Origin: Demequina sp. NBRC 110057
Lineage (GTDB): Bacteria; Actinomycetota; Actinomycetes; Actinomycetales; Demequinaceae
NCBI RefSeq assembly: GCF_002090175.1
Contig: NZ_BBRN01000004.1
Span: forward strand, 1 to 64,000
DNA: 64,000 nucleotides
Direction: 5' to 3'
Made by a program: the position numbers and the translations under genes. Under the pieces are notes generated by a model, which was not told where the DNA came from, made no database searches, and saw nothing but the letters and a program-made list of their open reading frames with translations. Positions 27,707 through 36,350 of the stretch are shown piece by piece; positions within the stretch are counted from its first letter, which is position 1; each line of letters begins with the position of its first letter.

Positions 27707-29503
27707 ATGGCTCAGAACGAGATGATCGCCCCCGGTCTCGCGACCGTCGACGACCGCTTCCACCTCGCCGCGATGCTCCGCGCACGCGCGACCGCGAACC
27801 CCGTCGGGGCCTTCGCCGAGGTGAAGGATTCCGAGGGTGCCTGGCGCCCCGTGTCCCTGGGCGAGTTTCACGATCAGGTCCGCGCCGTCGCCAAGGGCCT
27901 CGTCGCCTCGGGCGTGTCCGTCGGGGACCGCGTGGGCATCATGGGCGACACCAGCCTCGAGTGGTCGGTGCTGGACTTCGCGATCCTGACCGCGGGTGGT
28001 GTCACCGTCCCGATCTACCCCTCGTCGTCGGCCTCGCAGTGCGAGTGGATCCTCGACGACGCCGGCGTCACGGTGGTAGGCGTCGAGACCGACGCCAATC
28101 GCGATATGCTCGCCGACCTCGAGGACGCCCCCACGCTGATCGCGCTGAGTGCCGCGGGTCTCGACGAGATCGCCGCCTCGGGCGCCGCCGTCACCGACGC
28201 CGACCTCGACTCCCGCACGGAGGACGTGCGCCTGGACGACCTCGCGTCGATCATCTACACCTCGGGCACCACGGGACGCCCCAAGGGCGCCATGCTCACG
28301 CACCGCAACCTCGTGGAGCACTCGGCGAACATCCAGCTCGACCCTGACTTCGGCGGCTTCGTTGCTGGTGAGACGCGCGTCCTGCTGTTCCTGCCGCTCG
28401 CGCACGTGTTCGCGCGCCTCGCGATGGTGCTCGCGCTGTACTCGGGCTCCGTCATCGGCTTCACGCCCAACCACCGCACCCTCGTGGACGACCTTGCGCA
28501 GTTCAAGCCCACCTGGATGCCCCTGGTGCCGCGCGTCTTCGAGACCATCTACAACCGCGCCGACACCTCGATGCACGGCATCAAGAAGGTGCTGTTCCGC
28601 TGGTCGGCAAAGGTGGCGCGCGAGATGTCCCGTGCCCAGGAGACTGGCGGCCCCTCCGCGGGCCTCAAGGCGCGCTACGCCATCGCCGACCGCCTGGTGC
28701 TGTCGAAGATCCGCGCGCTGCTGGGCGGCAACCTCGAGTACGTCCTCGCCGGCGGCGCCAAGCTCACGGCAAACATCGGCCACTACTTCCGCGGCCTCGG
28801 CCTCACCGTCATGCAGGGCTACGGACTCACCGAGACCACCGCCGCAGTGATCGGCACGCCCGAGACTGGCCAGGTCATGGGCACGGTGGGGCGTCCCATC
28901 GCCGGCTGTGCCATCAAGGTGGATGACGACGGCGAGATCCTCGCCAAGGGCATCGGCCTGTTCTCCGGGTACTGGAATGCGGCCGATGCGACGGCGCAGG
29001 TTATGCACGACGGCTGGTTCGCCACGGGTGACCTGGGTGAGGTGGTGGACGGCAACATCGTCATCACGGGCCGCAAGAAGGAACTCCTAGTGCTGTCCTC
29101 TGGCAAGAACATCCAGCCCGCGGTGCTCGAGGACTTCCTGCGCTCCCACCCGGCCATCCAGGACTCCGTGGTGGTGGGCGACGGACGCCACTTCGTATCC
29201 GCCATGGTGACGCTCGACCCCGTGCTGCTTCCCGCGTGGCTCGCCGCTCACGACCTGCCGGAGATGGACCTCGAGACCGCATCGGTCAACGAGAAGGTGC
29301 GCGAGCTCATCGGCCGCGCCATCGCCTCCGCGAACGAGCAGGTCTCCAAGGCCGAGGCGATCAAGGAGTTCCGTATCCTCCCGCGCGAGTTCACCGAGGC
29401 TCGCGAGGAGGTCACGGCGTCGCTCAAGATTCGCCGAGCCGTCGTGATGGAGCACTTCTCCGATGTCGTCGAGTCGATTTACGCGAAGAAGAAGCGCGCC
29501 TGA
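27707..29503 (+). CDS. Long-chain fatty-acid--CoA ligase (AMP-binding)
   Basis: A 598-residue adenylate-forming enzyme that activates fatty acids to acyl-CoA with ATP. Motif A5-type IIYTSGTTGRPKGAMLTHRN, GYGLTETTA, and WFATGDLGEV are present; the C-terminal lysine region SLKIRRAVVMEHFSDVVESI is intact. No signal or membrane segment. Repression by a TetR-type fatty-acid regulator is suggested by the inverted repeat over its promoter. A short-chain dehydrogenase follows after 22 nt. Confidence 0.92.
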   Translation: MAQNEMIAPGLATVDDRFHLAAMLRARATANPVGAFAEVKDSEGAWRPVSLGEFHDQVRAVAKGLVASGVSVGDRVGIMGDTSLEWSVLDFAILTAGGVTVPIYPSSSASQCEWILDDAGVTVVGVETDANRDMLADLEDAPTLIALSAAGLDEIAASGAAVTDADLDSRTEDVRLDDLASIIYTSGTTGRPKGAMLTHRNLVEHSANIQLDPDFGGFVAGETRVLLFLPLAHVFARLAMVLALYSGSVIGFTPNHRTLVDDLAQFKPTWMPLVPRVFETIYNRADTSMHGIKKVLFRWSAKVAREMSRAQETGGPSAGLKARYAIADRLVLSKIRALLGGNLEYVLAGGAKLTANIGHYFRGLGLTVMQGYGLTETTAAVIGTPETGQVMGTVGRPIAGCAIKVDDDGEILAKGIGLFSGYWNAADATAQVMHDGWFATGDLGEVVDGNIVITGRKKELLVLSSGKNIQPAVLEDFLRSHPAIQDSVVVGDGRHFVSAMVTLDPVLLPAWLAAHDLPEMDLETASVNEKVRELIGRAIASANEQVSKAEAIKEFRILPREFTEAREEVTASLKIRRAVVMEHFSDVVESIYAKKKRA

Positions 29504-29525
29504 GCCCTCGGACGTTCACACCACT

Positions 29526-30344
29526 ATGAAGACGATCGTCATCACCGGAGCCAGCGACGGCATCGGCGCCGCCGCCGCGCGAGAACTGACCCGCCGCAAG
29601 CACCGCGTCGTGATCGTGGGGCGCGATGCGGACAAGACCGCGCGCGTGGCCCAGGAGACCGGTGCGGAGTACCACGTCGCCGACTTCGCCGACCTGGCCC
29701 AGGTGCGCTCCCTTGCCGCCACCCTGGTGGAGCGCCACCCGCGTATCGACGTGCTCGCGAATAACGCCGGCGGCGTCATGGGGGAGCGGTCGGTCACGGT
29801 CGACGGCTTCGAGAAGACCTTCCAGATCAACCACCTCGCGCCGTTCCTGCTGACGCGCGAGCTCCTGCCCGCACTGGAGGCCGCGCAGGCGACAGTCATC
29901 CAGACGTCGAGCATGGCGGCGCGGCTTTATGCCGACCTCGACCTTGGCGACCTCCAGAGCGAGGACGGCTACTCGGCCATGCGGGCCTACGGCAATGCCA
30001 AGCTCGCCAACATCCTCTTCACCGAAGAGCTCCAGCGCCGCCACGGGGACACGCTTGCCGCGGTCTCCTTCCACCCCGGTCTCGTCGGCACCAACTTCGC
30101 CTCCGAGGCCCGCGGCGCGACCCACTTCTTCTACCACGGGCCCCTCAAGCGAATCCTGATGCGGACCCCCGCCCAGGGCGCCGATCAGCTCATCTGGCTC
30201 GCCGGCGGGACCCCCGGTGCGACCTTCGAGCCGGGCAGGTATTACGTCGACCGCAAGGTCGCCACGAAGGTCAACCCGATGGTCGGAGACGCGACCGTCG
30301 CGGCCGAACTCTGGGAACGTTCCGAGGACCTTCTCGACCACTAG
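29526..30344 (+). CDS. Short-chain dehydrogenase/reductase
   Basis: A 272-residue SDR with the nucleotide loop TGASDGIGAAAAREL, the NNAGG motif and the active-site pair Tyr-Lys in AYGNAKLAN; its layout resembles retinol-dehydrogenase/WW-oxidoreductase-like members (LxLxDLQS, FHPGLVGTNFAS). The substrate is unknown. The ATG at 29526 is the family start; the frame upstream overlaps the ligase. Close spacing suggests cotranscription with the acyl-CoA ligase. Confidence 0.85.
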   Translation: MKTIVITGASDGIGAAAARELTRRKHRVVIVGRDADKTARVAQETGAEYHVADFADLAQVRSLAATLVERHPRIDVLANNAGGVMGERSVTVDGFEKTFQINHLAPFLLTRELLPALEAAQATVIQTSSMAARLYADLDLGDLQSEDGYSAMRAYGNAKLANILFTEELQRRHGDTLAAVSFHPGLVGTNFASEARGATHFFYHGPLKRILMRTPAQGADQLIWLAGGTPGATFEPGRYYVDRKVATKVNPMVGDATVAAELWERSEDLLDH

Positions 30345-30370
30345 GGGCCTGCCTACCAGGCAGGATGCGA

Positions 30371-30390
30371 CGGGTGGAATTTTCCACCCG
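30371..30390 (+). promoter_or_regulatory. Palindrome CGGGTGGAATTTTCCACCCG
   Basis: Nine-bp perfect arms flank a TT centre, about 10 nt upstream of a possible -10 (TTGAAT, 30401-30406) of the Met/Cys leader. It is either an operator or the terminator of the SDR gene; position favours an operator. Confidence 0.5.
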
Positions 30391-30412
30391 GGATCCGTGG
30401 TTGAATCGCCAC

Positions 30413-30505
30413 ATGAACGCCCCCACCCACAGCACGCTGTCCATGCCCGCGCTCCGCGCGATGTGCATGCCGTGTTGTCGCGGCGTCATGATGCGCTCCT
30501 GCTGA
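30413..30505 (+). CDS. Met/Cys-rich leader peptide, 30 residues
   Basis: The frame starts ATG AAC GCC and ends TCC TGC TGA. It encodes six Met (including the start) and four Cys, with the segment MCMPCC at residues 17-22 and MMRSC at the end. Such density of the two sulphur amino acids is improbable by chance. It lies 202 nt upstream of an importer whose binding protein looks cystine-specific, so ribosome stalling at Met/Cys codons probably controls the operon, as cysteine-rich upstream frames do in mycobacteria. TTGAAT ends 6 nt before the ATG. Confidence 0.7.
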   Translation: MNAPTHSTLSMPALRAMCMPCCRGVMMRSC

Positions 30506-30707
30506 CCGGACACACGGCTACCCGCCACCCCGTCACCTGAGCCCGGCCGCCCGGCTCTGAGCCGCATCGGCCACCCCGTCGCCCCGCGCGACCCTGGCTT
30601 GTCGCCATCCCCCCCCTGACATCACGTCACCGCACGCATCGGCGTGCGTCCGGCGCGGCCGTCGCCATCCGCGCCGGCCCACCGTCACCACCAATGAAGG
30701 AAGATTC

Positions 30708-31541
30708 ATGAACCTCCGTCTCGCCCTGCCCGTCACCCTCGTCGCCTCCTCGCTGGTGCTCGCCGCGTGCTCCACCGACGCCGACGAGGCGACCAGCGAC
30801 TCGTCCGCCGCCGCGGCCACCGACACCTCGCTGACCGACGTCCAGGACGCCGGCGTGATCGTCGTCGGCACCGAGGGCACCTACCGCCCCTTCACCTTCC
30901 ACGCCGACGGCTCTGGCGACCTCACCGGCTACGACGTCGAGGTGGCTCGCGCCGTCGCCGACCAGCTGGGCGTCGAGGTTCAGTTCGAGGAGACCCAGTG
31001 GGACGCGCTGCTCACCGGACTCGAGGCGGGCCGCTTCGACGCGGTCTTCAACCAGGTGGGCATCACCCCCGAGCGCGAGGGCACCTACACGTTCTCGACG
31101 CCCTACACCTACTCGAACGGCGTGCTCGTGACGACGGCCGACAACACCGACATCGCCTCCTTCGACGACCTTGAGGGCCGCACGCTCGCCCAGTCGCTCA
31201 CCTCCGCGTTCGGCCAGCAGGCCAAGGACGCCGGCGCGAACATCGAGGCCGTCGAGGGCTGGGCGCAGTCCGTCGAGCTGCTCCAGCAGGGTCGCGTCGA
31301 GGCCACCATCAACGACAAGCTCACGTGGCTCGACTACGTCACCACCCACGGCGAGAACGGCCTGAAGGTCGCCGCGGAGACGGACGACTTCTCGCGCAGC
31401 GCCGTGGCCCTCGCCGGTGGCGACCAGGCCCTCGCGGACGCGATCTCTGACGCCCTCGCGACGCTGTCCGAGAACGGTACGCTCGCCGAGATCTCCGGCG
31501 AGTTCTTCGGTGACGACGTCTCGGTGGAGCCCGCCGCCTGA
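30708..31541 (+). CDS. Amino-acid (cystine-type) ABC substrate-binding lipoprotein
   Basis: A 277-residue extracellular binding protein. The signal peptide ends in a lipobox (LVLAAC, Cys near residue 21), then an Asp/Ser/Ala linker. GTEGTYRPFTFH, LTGYDVEVARAVADQLG, FNQVGITPEREGTYTFSTPY and INDKLTWLDY match the FliY/TcyA cystine-binding branch of this fold. A ribosome site AAGGAAG precedes the ATG. Ligand assignment (cystine or a related sulphur amino acid) rests on these motifs and on the Met/Cys leader. Confidence 0.88.
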   Translation: MNLRLALPVTLVASSLVLAACSTDADEATSDSSAAAATDTSLTDVQDAGVIVVGTEGTYRPFTFHADGSGDLTGYDVEVARAVADQLGVEVQFEETQWDALLTGLEAGRFDAVFNQVGITPEREGTYTFSTPYTYSNGVLVTTADNTDIASFDDLEGRTLAQSLTSAFGQQAKDAGANIEAVEGWAQSVELLQQGRVEATINDKLTWLDYVTTHGENGLKVAAETDDFSRSAVALAGGDQALADAISDALATLSENGTLAEISGEFFGDDVSVEPAA

Positions 31542-32212
31542 TGAGTATCGACTGGCCCCTGTTCTGGGACTCGGCGGGACCGCTCGCGGCCGCCGCGGTC
31601 GCCGTCACCATCCCGCTCGCGATCCTCTCGTTCGCGATCGGCATGGTGCTGGCGATCGCGGCAGCGCTGGCCCGCCTGTCCCGCAACCGCCTGCTCGCCG
31701 GCGTGGCGCGCCTGTACATCTCCGTGATCCGTGGCACCCCGCTGTTGGTGCAGCTGTTCGTGGTGTTCTACGGGCTGCCGTCGCTGGGGATCACCATCGA
31801 TCCGTGGCCCTCGGCCGTCATCGCGCTGTCGCTCAACGTGGGCGGCTACGCGGCTGAGGTGGTGCGTGCGGCTGTCCTGTCGGTGGACAAGGGCCAGTGG
31901 GAGGCCGCCTACATGGTGGGGATGCCGCGCCGCACGGCGCTGCGCAGGGTGATCCTGCCGCAGGCCGCGCGGGTCGCGGTGCCCCCGCTGTCCAACACCT
32001 TCATCTCGCTGGTGAAGGACACGTCGCTCACCTCGCTGATCCTGGTGGGCGAAATGTTCCGCAAGGCGCAGGAGATCGCGGCCTTCACCCAGGAGTTCAT
32101 GCTGTTGTACGTCGAGGCGGGCCTGATCTACTGGGTCATCTGCCTCGCGCTGTCCACGGGCCAGAGCGCCCTCGAGAGGAGGCTCGACCGCCATGTCGCC
32201 GTCGCCCGCTAA
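31541..32212 (+). CDS. Amino-acid ABC transporter permease
   Basis: A 223-residue HisM/GlnP-type membrane subunit with about five helices; the family segment YISVIRGTPLLVQLFVVFYG and the loop VDKGQWEAAYMVGMPRRTAL, which docks the ATPase, are clear. It starts on the last base of the binding-protein stop (TGATG). Only one permease gene is present, so it should form a homodimer. Confidence 0.93.
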   Translation: MSIDWPLFWDSAGPLAAAAVAVTIPLAILSFAIGMVLAIAAALARLSRNRLLAGVARLYISVIRGTPLLVQLFVVFYGLPSLGITIDPWPSAVIALSLNVGGYAAEVVRAAVLSVDKGQWEAAYMVGMPRRTALRRVILPQAARVAVPPLSNTFISLVKDTSLTSLILVGEMFRKAQEIAAFTQEFMLLYVEAGLIYWVICLALSTGQSALERRLDRHVAVAR

Positions 32213-32978
32213 GTCCCTGCTGTCGGTGTCCGCCGTCTCCAAGGCATTCGGCGATCACCAGGTGCTGCGCGCCGTCGACCTCGAGGTCGCGCGCGGCGAG
32301 GTGGTCGCGATCATCGGCGCCTCCGGCTCCGGCAAGACCACGCTGCTGCGCAGCCTCAACGGCCTCGAGACGCCCGATGCCGGGGTCATCACCGCGGGTG
32401 ACGTCGCCGTGGACTTCGGTGCCCTCGCGGCGGCGAAGCCGTCGGCCGCTGACCGCCAGCGCGCCGCGCTGCGCGACAAGTCAGCGATGGTGTTCCAGCA
32501 CTACCACCTCTTCCCGCATCGGACCGTCCTGCAGAACGTCACCGAGGGGCCCATCGTCGTTCAGAAGCGGCCGCGCGAGGAGGCCGAGCGCGAGGCCTAC
32601 TCGCTCCTGAAGCGCGTGGGCCTGGCCGACAAGGCCGACGCCTACCCGCACCAGTTGTCCGGCGGACAGCAGCAGCGCGTGGGAATCGTCCGTGCGCTCG
32701 CCCTGAAGCCCGCGCTGCTGCTCTTCGACGAGCCCACCTCGGCCCTGGACCCCGAACTCGTGGGGGACGTGCTGCTGCTCATGCGCGACCTCGCCGCGGA
32801 GGGGTGGACCATGGTGGTCGTGACGCATGAGCTGCAGTTCGCGCGCGAGGTTGCCACGCAGGTGGCATTCCTCGATGCGGGAAGTGTGCTGGAGGTCGGC
32901 CCGCCCGCGCAGGTGCTCGGCGAGCCTCGCGAGGAGCGCACGCGCCAGTTCGTGAGGCGGCTGACGCACCCGATGTAG
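32193..32978 (+). CDS. Amino-acid ABC transporter ATP-binding protein
   Basis: A 261-residue polar-amino-acid importer ATPase: Walker A GASGSGKTT, Q-loop AMVFQHYHLFPH, signature LSGGQQQRVGIVRAL, Walker B LLLFDEP, and the switch His in VVVTHEL. An extra stretch of about 15 residues (VDFGALAAAKPSAADRQ) replaces the usual shorter loop before the Q-loop. The start overlaps the permease gene by 20 nt and has AGAGGAGG upstream. It powers the cystine-type importer. Confidence 0.94.
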   Translation: MSPSPAKSLLSVSAVSKAFGDHQVLRAVDLEVARGEVVAIIGASGSGKTTLLRSLNGLETPDAGVITAGDVAVDFGALAAAKPSAADRQRAALRDKSAMVFQHYHLFPHRTVLQNVTEGPIVVQKRPREEAEREAYSLLKRVGLADKADAYPHQLSGGQQQRVGIVRALALKPALLLFDEPTSALDPELVGDVLLLMRDLAAEGWTMVVVTHELQFAREVATQVAFLDAGSVLEVGPPAQVLGEPREERTRQFVRRLTHPM

Positions 32979-33102
32979 CCCGTGCGTCCCTGTGGGCGCT
33001 CGCGGCGCGTTTTCGTGCCGCGACGCGCCCCAGTGGACCCTCGCGGTGGAATCCTCTCCGCACGCCAGACGTTGCCCACCCAAGGCAACCGAAGGAGTGA
33101 CG

Positions 33103-33546
33103 ATGCAGGTGAAGGATCTGTCCCTGGCCAGCCCCGACATCGCCGACGGAGAGCGGATCGACGACCGCTTCGCCGGCCAGGAGGGCTCCGTGACGCCGCG
33201 CATGGTGGTCTCCGGGATCCCCGAGGGCACGGTCGAGCTCGCACTGATCTGCCACGATCCCGACGCTCCGCTGCCCGCGGGATTCACCCACTGGACCCTG
33301 TACGGGATCCCGGCCGTCGAGGGCGAGATCGACGTGACGGCCGCCAGGCCGGGACCGAACGATGACGGGGGAGCGGGCTATGTGGGTCCCTTCCCTCCCG
33401 CAGGCCACGGCGATCATCGCTACTACTTCTGGGTCTACGCGCTGAGCGAGCCCGTCGACGGCGAGCCCACACGGTCGGGGTTCCTCCACCACAGCGCCGA
33501 TGCGGTCATCGAGCAGGCGCGCCTAACCGGGACCTACTCGGCGTAG
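33103..33546 (+). CDS. YbhB/YbcL-family (PEBP-like) protein
   Basis: A 147-residue phosphatidylethanolamine-binding-protein fold. LICHDPDAP, FTHWTLYGIP and the GPFPPAGHGDHRYYFWVYAL stretch form the anion-binding pocket of the family. The bacterial role is unknown. A strong ribosome site GAAGGAG lies before the ATG at 33103. It follows the importer by 124 nt, a gap holding only a weak hairpin near 33004-33030. Confidence 0.9.
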   Translation: MQVKDLSLASPDIADGERIDDRFAGQEGSVTPRMVVSGIPEGTVELALICHDPDAPLPAGFTHWTLYGIPAVEGEIDVTAARPGPNDDGGAGYVGPFPPAGHGDHRYYFWVYALSEPVDGEPTRSGFLHHSADAVIEQARLTGTYSA

Positions 33547-33555
33547 GCGCGCCCC

Positions 33556-34497
33556 ATGGCCAGGGTGCGAGACCAGGGTCGCTACGACGCGGCTGAACGC
33601 GCGATGTGGGCCGCCCGCGGCATCGAGCCGCGCGAGCATCGGGTCCCCGTCGGGACTGGTGCGGTACGGGTGCTGGAGCATGGTGCGGGCCGCGACGTCG
33701 TGTTCGTTCACGGCACCCCGTCCGCGGGAGGGATGTTCGCGCCTCTCATCGAGCAGACGCGCGGCGTCCGCGCGCTCGTGGTGGACCGCCCGGGCTGCGG
33801 CGGCAGCGATCCCGTGGACTGGGGCCGCGGCGCGACGGCGCTGCGGGCCGCCGCCTCGGGCTTTCTCGCCGCTACCGTCTCGGCGCTCGCGGACGGGCCG
33901 GTGGACCTCGTCGGAAGCTCCGCCGGGGCGATGCCCGTGCTGTTGCTGGCGGCCACCCGGCCGGACCTCGTGCGGTCGGTGACCCTCGAAGGCGCCCCTG
34001 CCGTGCGCGGCATGCGGCTGCCCTGGCACATGCGTGCCGCGACCGTGGCCCCCGTGGCGAGCGTCGTCGGGCGCTTCCCCTTGGGAGAGCGCGAAATACG
34101 CAGGTTGCTGCGCATCATCGGCCATGGGCCGGCGCTGAAGCGTGGCGCCCTGGGCGACGAGGATTTCGCGTGGCGCGTCGCCCTGGCACGGGACACTCCG
34201 ACGTACGCCAACGACCTCGCCCTCATGCGCGCGGTCGCATCCTGGCGCGGGCTGCGTCGAGGCTGGGCGGTCGGCGCCGATGACCTCGCCGCCGTGGGGA
34301 TGCCACTGCTGTGGATCATCGGCGATCGCGACCCCTTCGCGTCGGAACAGCGCGTGCGTGACTGGGCTTCCGGTGTGCCGTCGAGCACGGTCTGCGTCCG
34401 CCCGGGCGAGGGCCACATGCCGTGGATCGATGCTCCCGACGAGCACGCACGCCTCCTCGAGCGCTGGTGGGCCACCGTGCCGGTGGTGGTCGCCTGA
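33556..34497 (+). CDS. Alpha/beta hydrolase
   Basis: A 313-residue alpha/beta-hydrolase-fold protein: oxyanion strand VVFVHGTPSAGG, nucleophile Ser in DLVGSSAGAMP (usual form GxSxG), acid near WIIGDRDPF and His in PGEGHMPWID. There is no signal peptide. The substrate cannot be assigned. It begins 9 nt after the PEBP gene and may share its transcript. Confidence 0.85.
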   Translation: MARVRDQGRYDAAERAMWAARGIEPREHRVPVGTGAVRVLEHGAGRDVVFVHGTPSAGGMFAPLIEQTRGVRALVVDRPGCGGSDPVDWGRGATALRAAASGFLAATVSALADGPVDLVGSSAGAMPVLLLAATRPDLVRSVTLEGAPAVRGMRLPWHMRAATVAPVASVVGRFPLGEREIRRLLRIIGHGPALKRGALGDEDFAWRVALARDTPTYANDLALMRAVASWRGLRRGWAVGADDLAAVGMPLLWIIGDRDPFASEQRVRDWASGVPSSTVCVRPGEGHMPWIDAPDEHARLLERWWATVPVVVA

Positions 34498-34561
34498 CGT
34501 CGCACCCCGCGCTACGGTGGGCGCACCGGCGGCGACGATGCCTGCCGGAAGGGGGAATGCG

Positions 34562-35464
34562 ATGACGCACGTCGACCAGGCGCGAGGTAACCGGCGCGGG
34601 TGGCGCGGTTTTTGGGAAGTCGGCGGGCTCTGGCGCGCGCTCGCCGCGGCAGGGATCTTTGTGGTCGTCACCTTCGGCATGGGATGGCTGCTGCCGGTTC
34701 TCACCGGTGTCGAGGCGGAGGCCGATGCCACACTCGGCGGGTTCTGGACCATGGCTGTCGGCGGAATTCTTCCTCCGGCGATCGCGGGAATCGTCACGCT
34801 CCTGCTCGTGCGCTCCCTGGGATGGACGCGGGAGATCTTCGGGCCGCAGCCCGTGCGGTTCCGTCGCCGCGGCCTGTGGATCGGCCTGGGCCTCATCGTG
34901 GCGTTGCTGGCCGTACGTCTGGTGATCGTCGACTATGGGTCGATCTCGCTGGGCACCATCGGCCTTCTCGCGGTCTTCGTGGCATGTGTGGGTTTCTCCG
35001 AGGAACTCGCCTTCCGAGGTGTCGTCACGCAACTGCTGCGCCGCGGAGGCGATCGAGAGCGCGATGTCGCGCTGGGCGCCTCAGCGATCTTTGCGCTCGT
35101 GCACGTTGGCAACTGGGTGGGGCTCGAAGGGCTCAGCCCGATCAACGGCATCGGCATCGTCTTTCAACTCGTTTTCGCGTTTGCCTGCGGCGTGCTCTTC
35201 CACGTGGTCCTCGTGCTGACGGGGCGGCTCGTGTGGCCGATGGTCCTGCACGCCGCCATCGACTTCGCCTCGCTGGCGGTCGTGGCGCAAGGGGTGGACC
35301 TCCTGCCGGGAGAGGGCGCGGTGGGAGCGGCTCTTACGGTCATCTTCACCCTCATGGCGGTCGTGATCGGCATCACGATGCTGTTTCTGATCGACGGGCG
35401 CGTGGGGCGTGAGGCGTACGGCCTGCCCGAGCCCGACCCGGAGCGCGCTCAGACGACGTCGTAA
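34562..35464 (+). CDS. CPBP-family intramembrane metalloprotease-like protein
   Basis: A 300-residue protein with about eight membrane segments and the Abi/CPBP signature in its C-terminal half: EELAFRG (EExxxR), FALVHVGNW (FxxxH) and VLHAAIDF. Members related to Rce1 cut or regulate proteins in the membrane; the target is unknown. The ATG at 34562 has GGAAGGGGG upstream; the longer frame from 34142 lies inside the hydrolase gene. The 3' end overlaps the convergent reductase by 16 nt. Confidence 0.88.
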   Translation: MTHVDQARGNRRGWRGFWEVGGLWRALAAAGIFVVVTFGMGWLLPVLTGVEAEADATLGGFWTMAVGGILPPAIAGIVTLLLVRSLGWTREIFGPQPVRFRRRGLWIGLGLIVALLAVRLVIVDYGSISLGTIGLLAVFVACVGFSEELAFRGVVTQLLRRGGDRERDVALGASAIFALVHVGNWVGLEGLSPINGIGIVFQLVFAFACGVLFHVVLVLTGRLVWPMVLHAAIDFASLAVVAQGVDLLPGEGAVGAALTVIFTLMAVVIGITMLFLIDGRVGREAYGLPEPDPERAQTTS

Positions 35465-36012
35465 ACCAGCGTCACCTGGCCGGTCTCGAGGGGAGTGGCC
35501 GACACGAGGTTGAGGCGTCGCCGCGTGAAGTCGAGATCCCACAGCGGAATCCCCTGGCCGATGGCCACCGGCGTCACGCGAAGCCTCACCTCGTCGACGC
35601 GGCCGGCCTCCATGAGCGTGCTCGCGAGTTGGAGGCTTCCCCACAGGATGATGTCGCGGCCGTAGCTCTCCTTGAGACGGTCCGCGGTGGCGATGGGGTC
35701 GCCGGGCTCGACCGTTGCGGGGGAGTGGTCGCCCCACGGCGCCTCGGGCAGAGTCGAGGAGACGATGTGTTTGGGGAGGTGGTTGATGGGCTCCGCCAAG
35801 GGATCGGCCGATGCGGTGGGCCAGTAGGCGATGAACATCCGGTACGTCGTGGCGCCGAGCAGGATCGCGTCGGTGTGTTCCAGCTCGCCGAGTGCCTGCT
35901 CCACCATCGGGCCCGGCTCGGACACCGAGCCATCCACCCAATCGAGTTCGCCGCCCGGCCCTGCCGCGAACCCGTCGGCGGTGACGTGCTGTTCGACGAT
36001 GAGACGTCCCAT
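35449..36012 (-). CDS. Dihydrofolate reductase / RibD C-terminal-like protein
   Basis: A 187-residue protein of the DHFR-like fold (PF01872 type), starting MGRLIVEQHVTADGFAAGPG, with AILLGATTYRMF and IILWGSLQLASTLMEAGRVD, the usual NADPH-binding parts. These stand-alone proteins are mostly of unknown substrate. The ATG at 36012 begins at the domain; the upstream frame to 36075 adds only an Arg-rich stretch. Confidence 0.85.
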   Translation of the reverse strand: MGRLIVEQHVTADGFAAGPGGELDWVDGSVSEPGPMVEQALGELEHTDAILLGATTYRMFIAYWPTASADPLAEPINHLPKHIVSSTLPEAPWGDHSPATVEPGDPIATADRLKESYGRDIILWGSLQLASTLMEAGRVDEVRLRVTPVAIGQGIPLWDLDFTRRRLNLVSATPLETGQVTLVYDVV

Positions 36013-36089
36013 GCTTCGCAGGGTACGTCCGGCGCGTCGGTGGCGCTCTGTGAGAGGCTGGCGCCGGACCTGCATCGCGGGAGGTGTGC

Positions 36090-36302
36090 GTGGAATTCGA
36101 ACCGGTAGACATCAGGATCACGCTTGCCGTCGTCGCGGGCGGCCTCGGGCTGGTGGCGGCCTGGATGGGCGAGTGGCTGCTTGTCGCGGTCGCGGCGCTT
36201 GCCGCAGGCAATGCCGTCAGGCAGGTGGTGCGCGAACGGCGCGAGAAATCGAAGCGCCACGGCCCCGATGTGGAGGATGCAGGGGCCGACGCGCCGCATT
36301 AA
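36090..36302 (+). CDS. Small hypothetical membrane protein
   Basis: About 70 residues with two likely membrane segments (ITLAVVAGGLGLVAAWM, LLVAVAALAAGNAVRQV) and a charged C-terminal tail. GCGGGAGG ends 6 nt before the GTG at 36090, which decides the start over GTG 36084. I do not recognise a family. Confidence 0.5.
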   Translation: MEFEPVDIRITLAVVAGGLGLVAAWMGEWLLVAVAALAAGNAVRQVVRERREKSKRHGPDVEDAGADAPH

Positions 36303-36350
36303 GGTCCATGCTTCGCGCCATGTCGAGTTCAGTGTGGCAAGCTGCTCGAT

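Larger units (their letters stand above)
30345..30707 (+). other. 363-nt leader region of the cystine-type ABC importer
   Basis: It holds the palindrome at 30371-30390, a 30-codon Met/Cys-rich leader (30413-30505), and then about 200 nt with several hairpins: GAGCC/GGCTC at 30539-30557, CGCACGC/GCGTGCG at 30631-30648, and CCGGCGCGG/CCGCGCCGG at 30650-30677. GTCGCCATCC is repeated exactly 60 nt apart (30601, 30661). One 9-mer repeat lies at 30564. No T-run terminator is seen. Confidence 0.6.

Noticed and set aside
33001-33035. Hairpin-like GC repeats after the importer operon
   Set aside because: Stems of 6-7 bp with mismatches in very GC-rich DNA are too weak to call a terminator with confidence.
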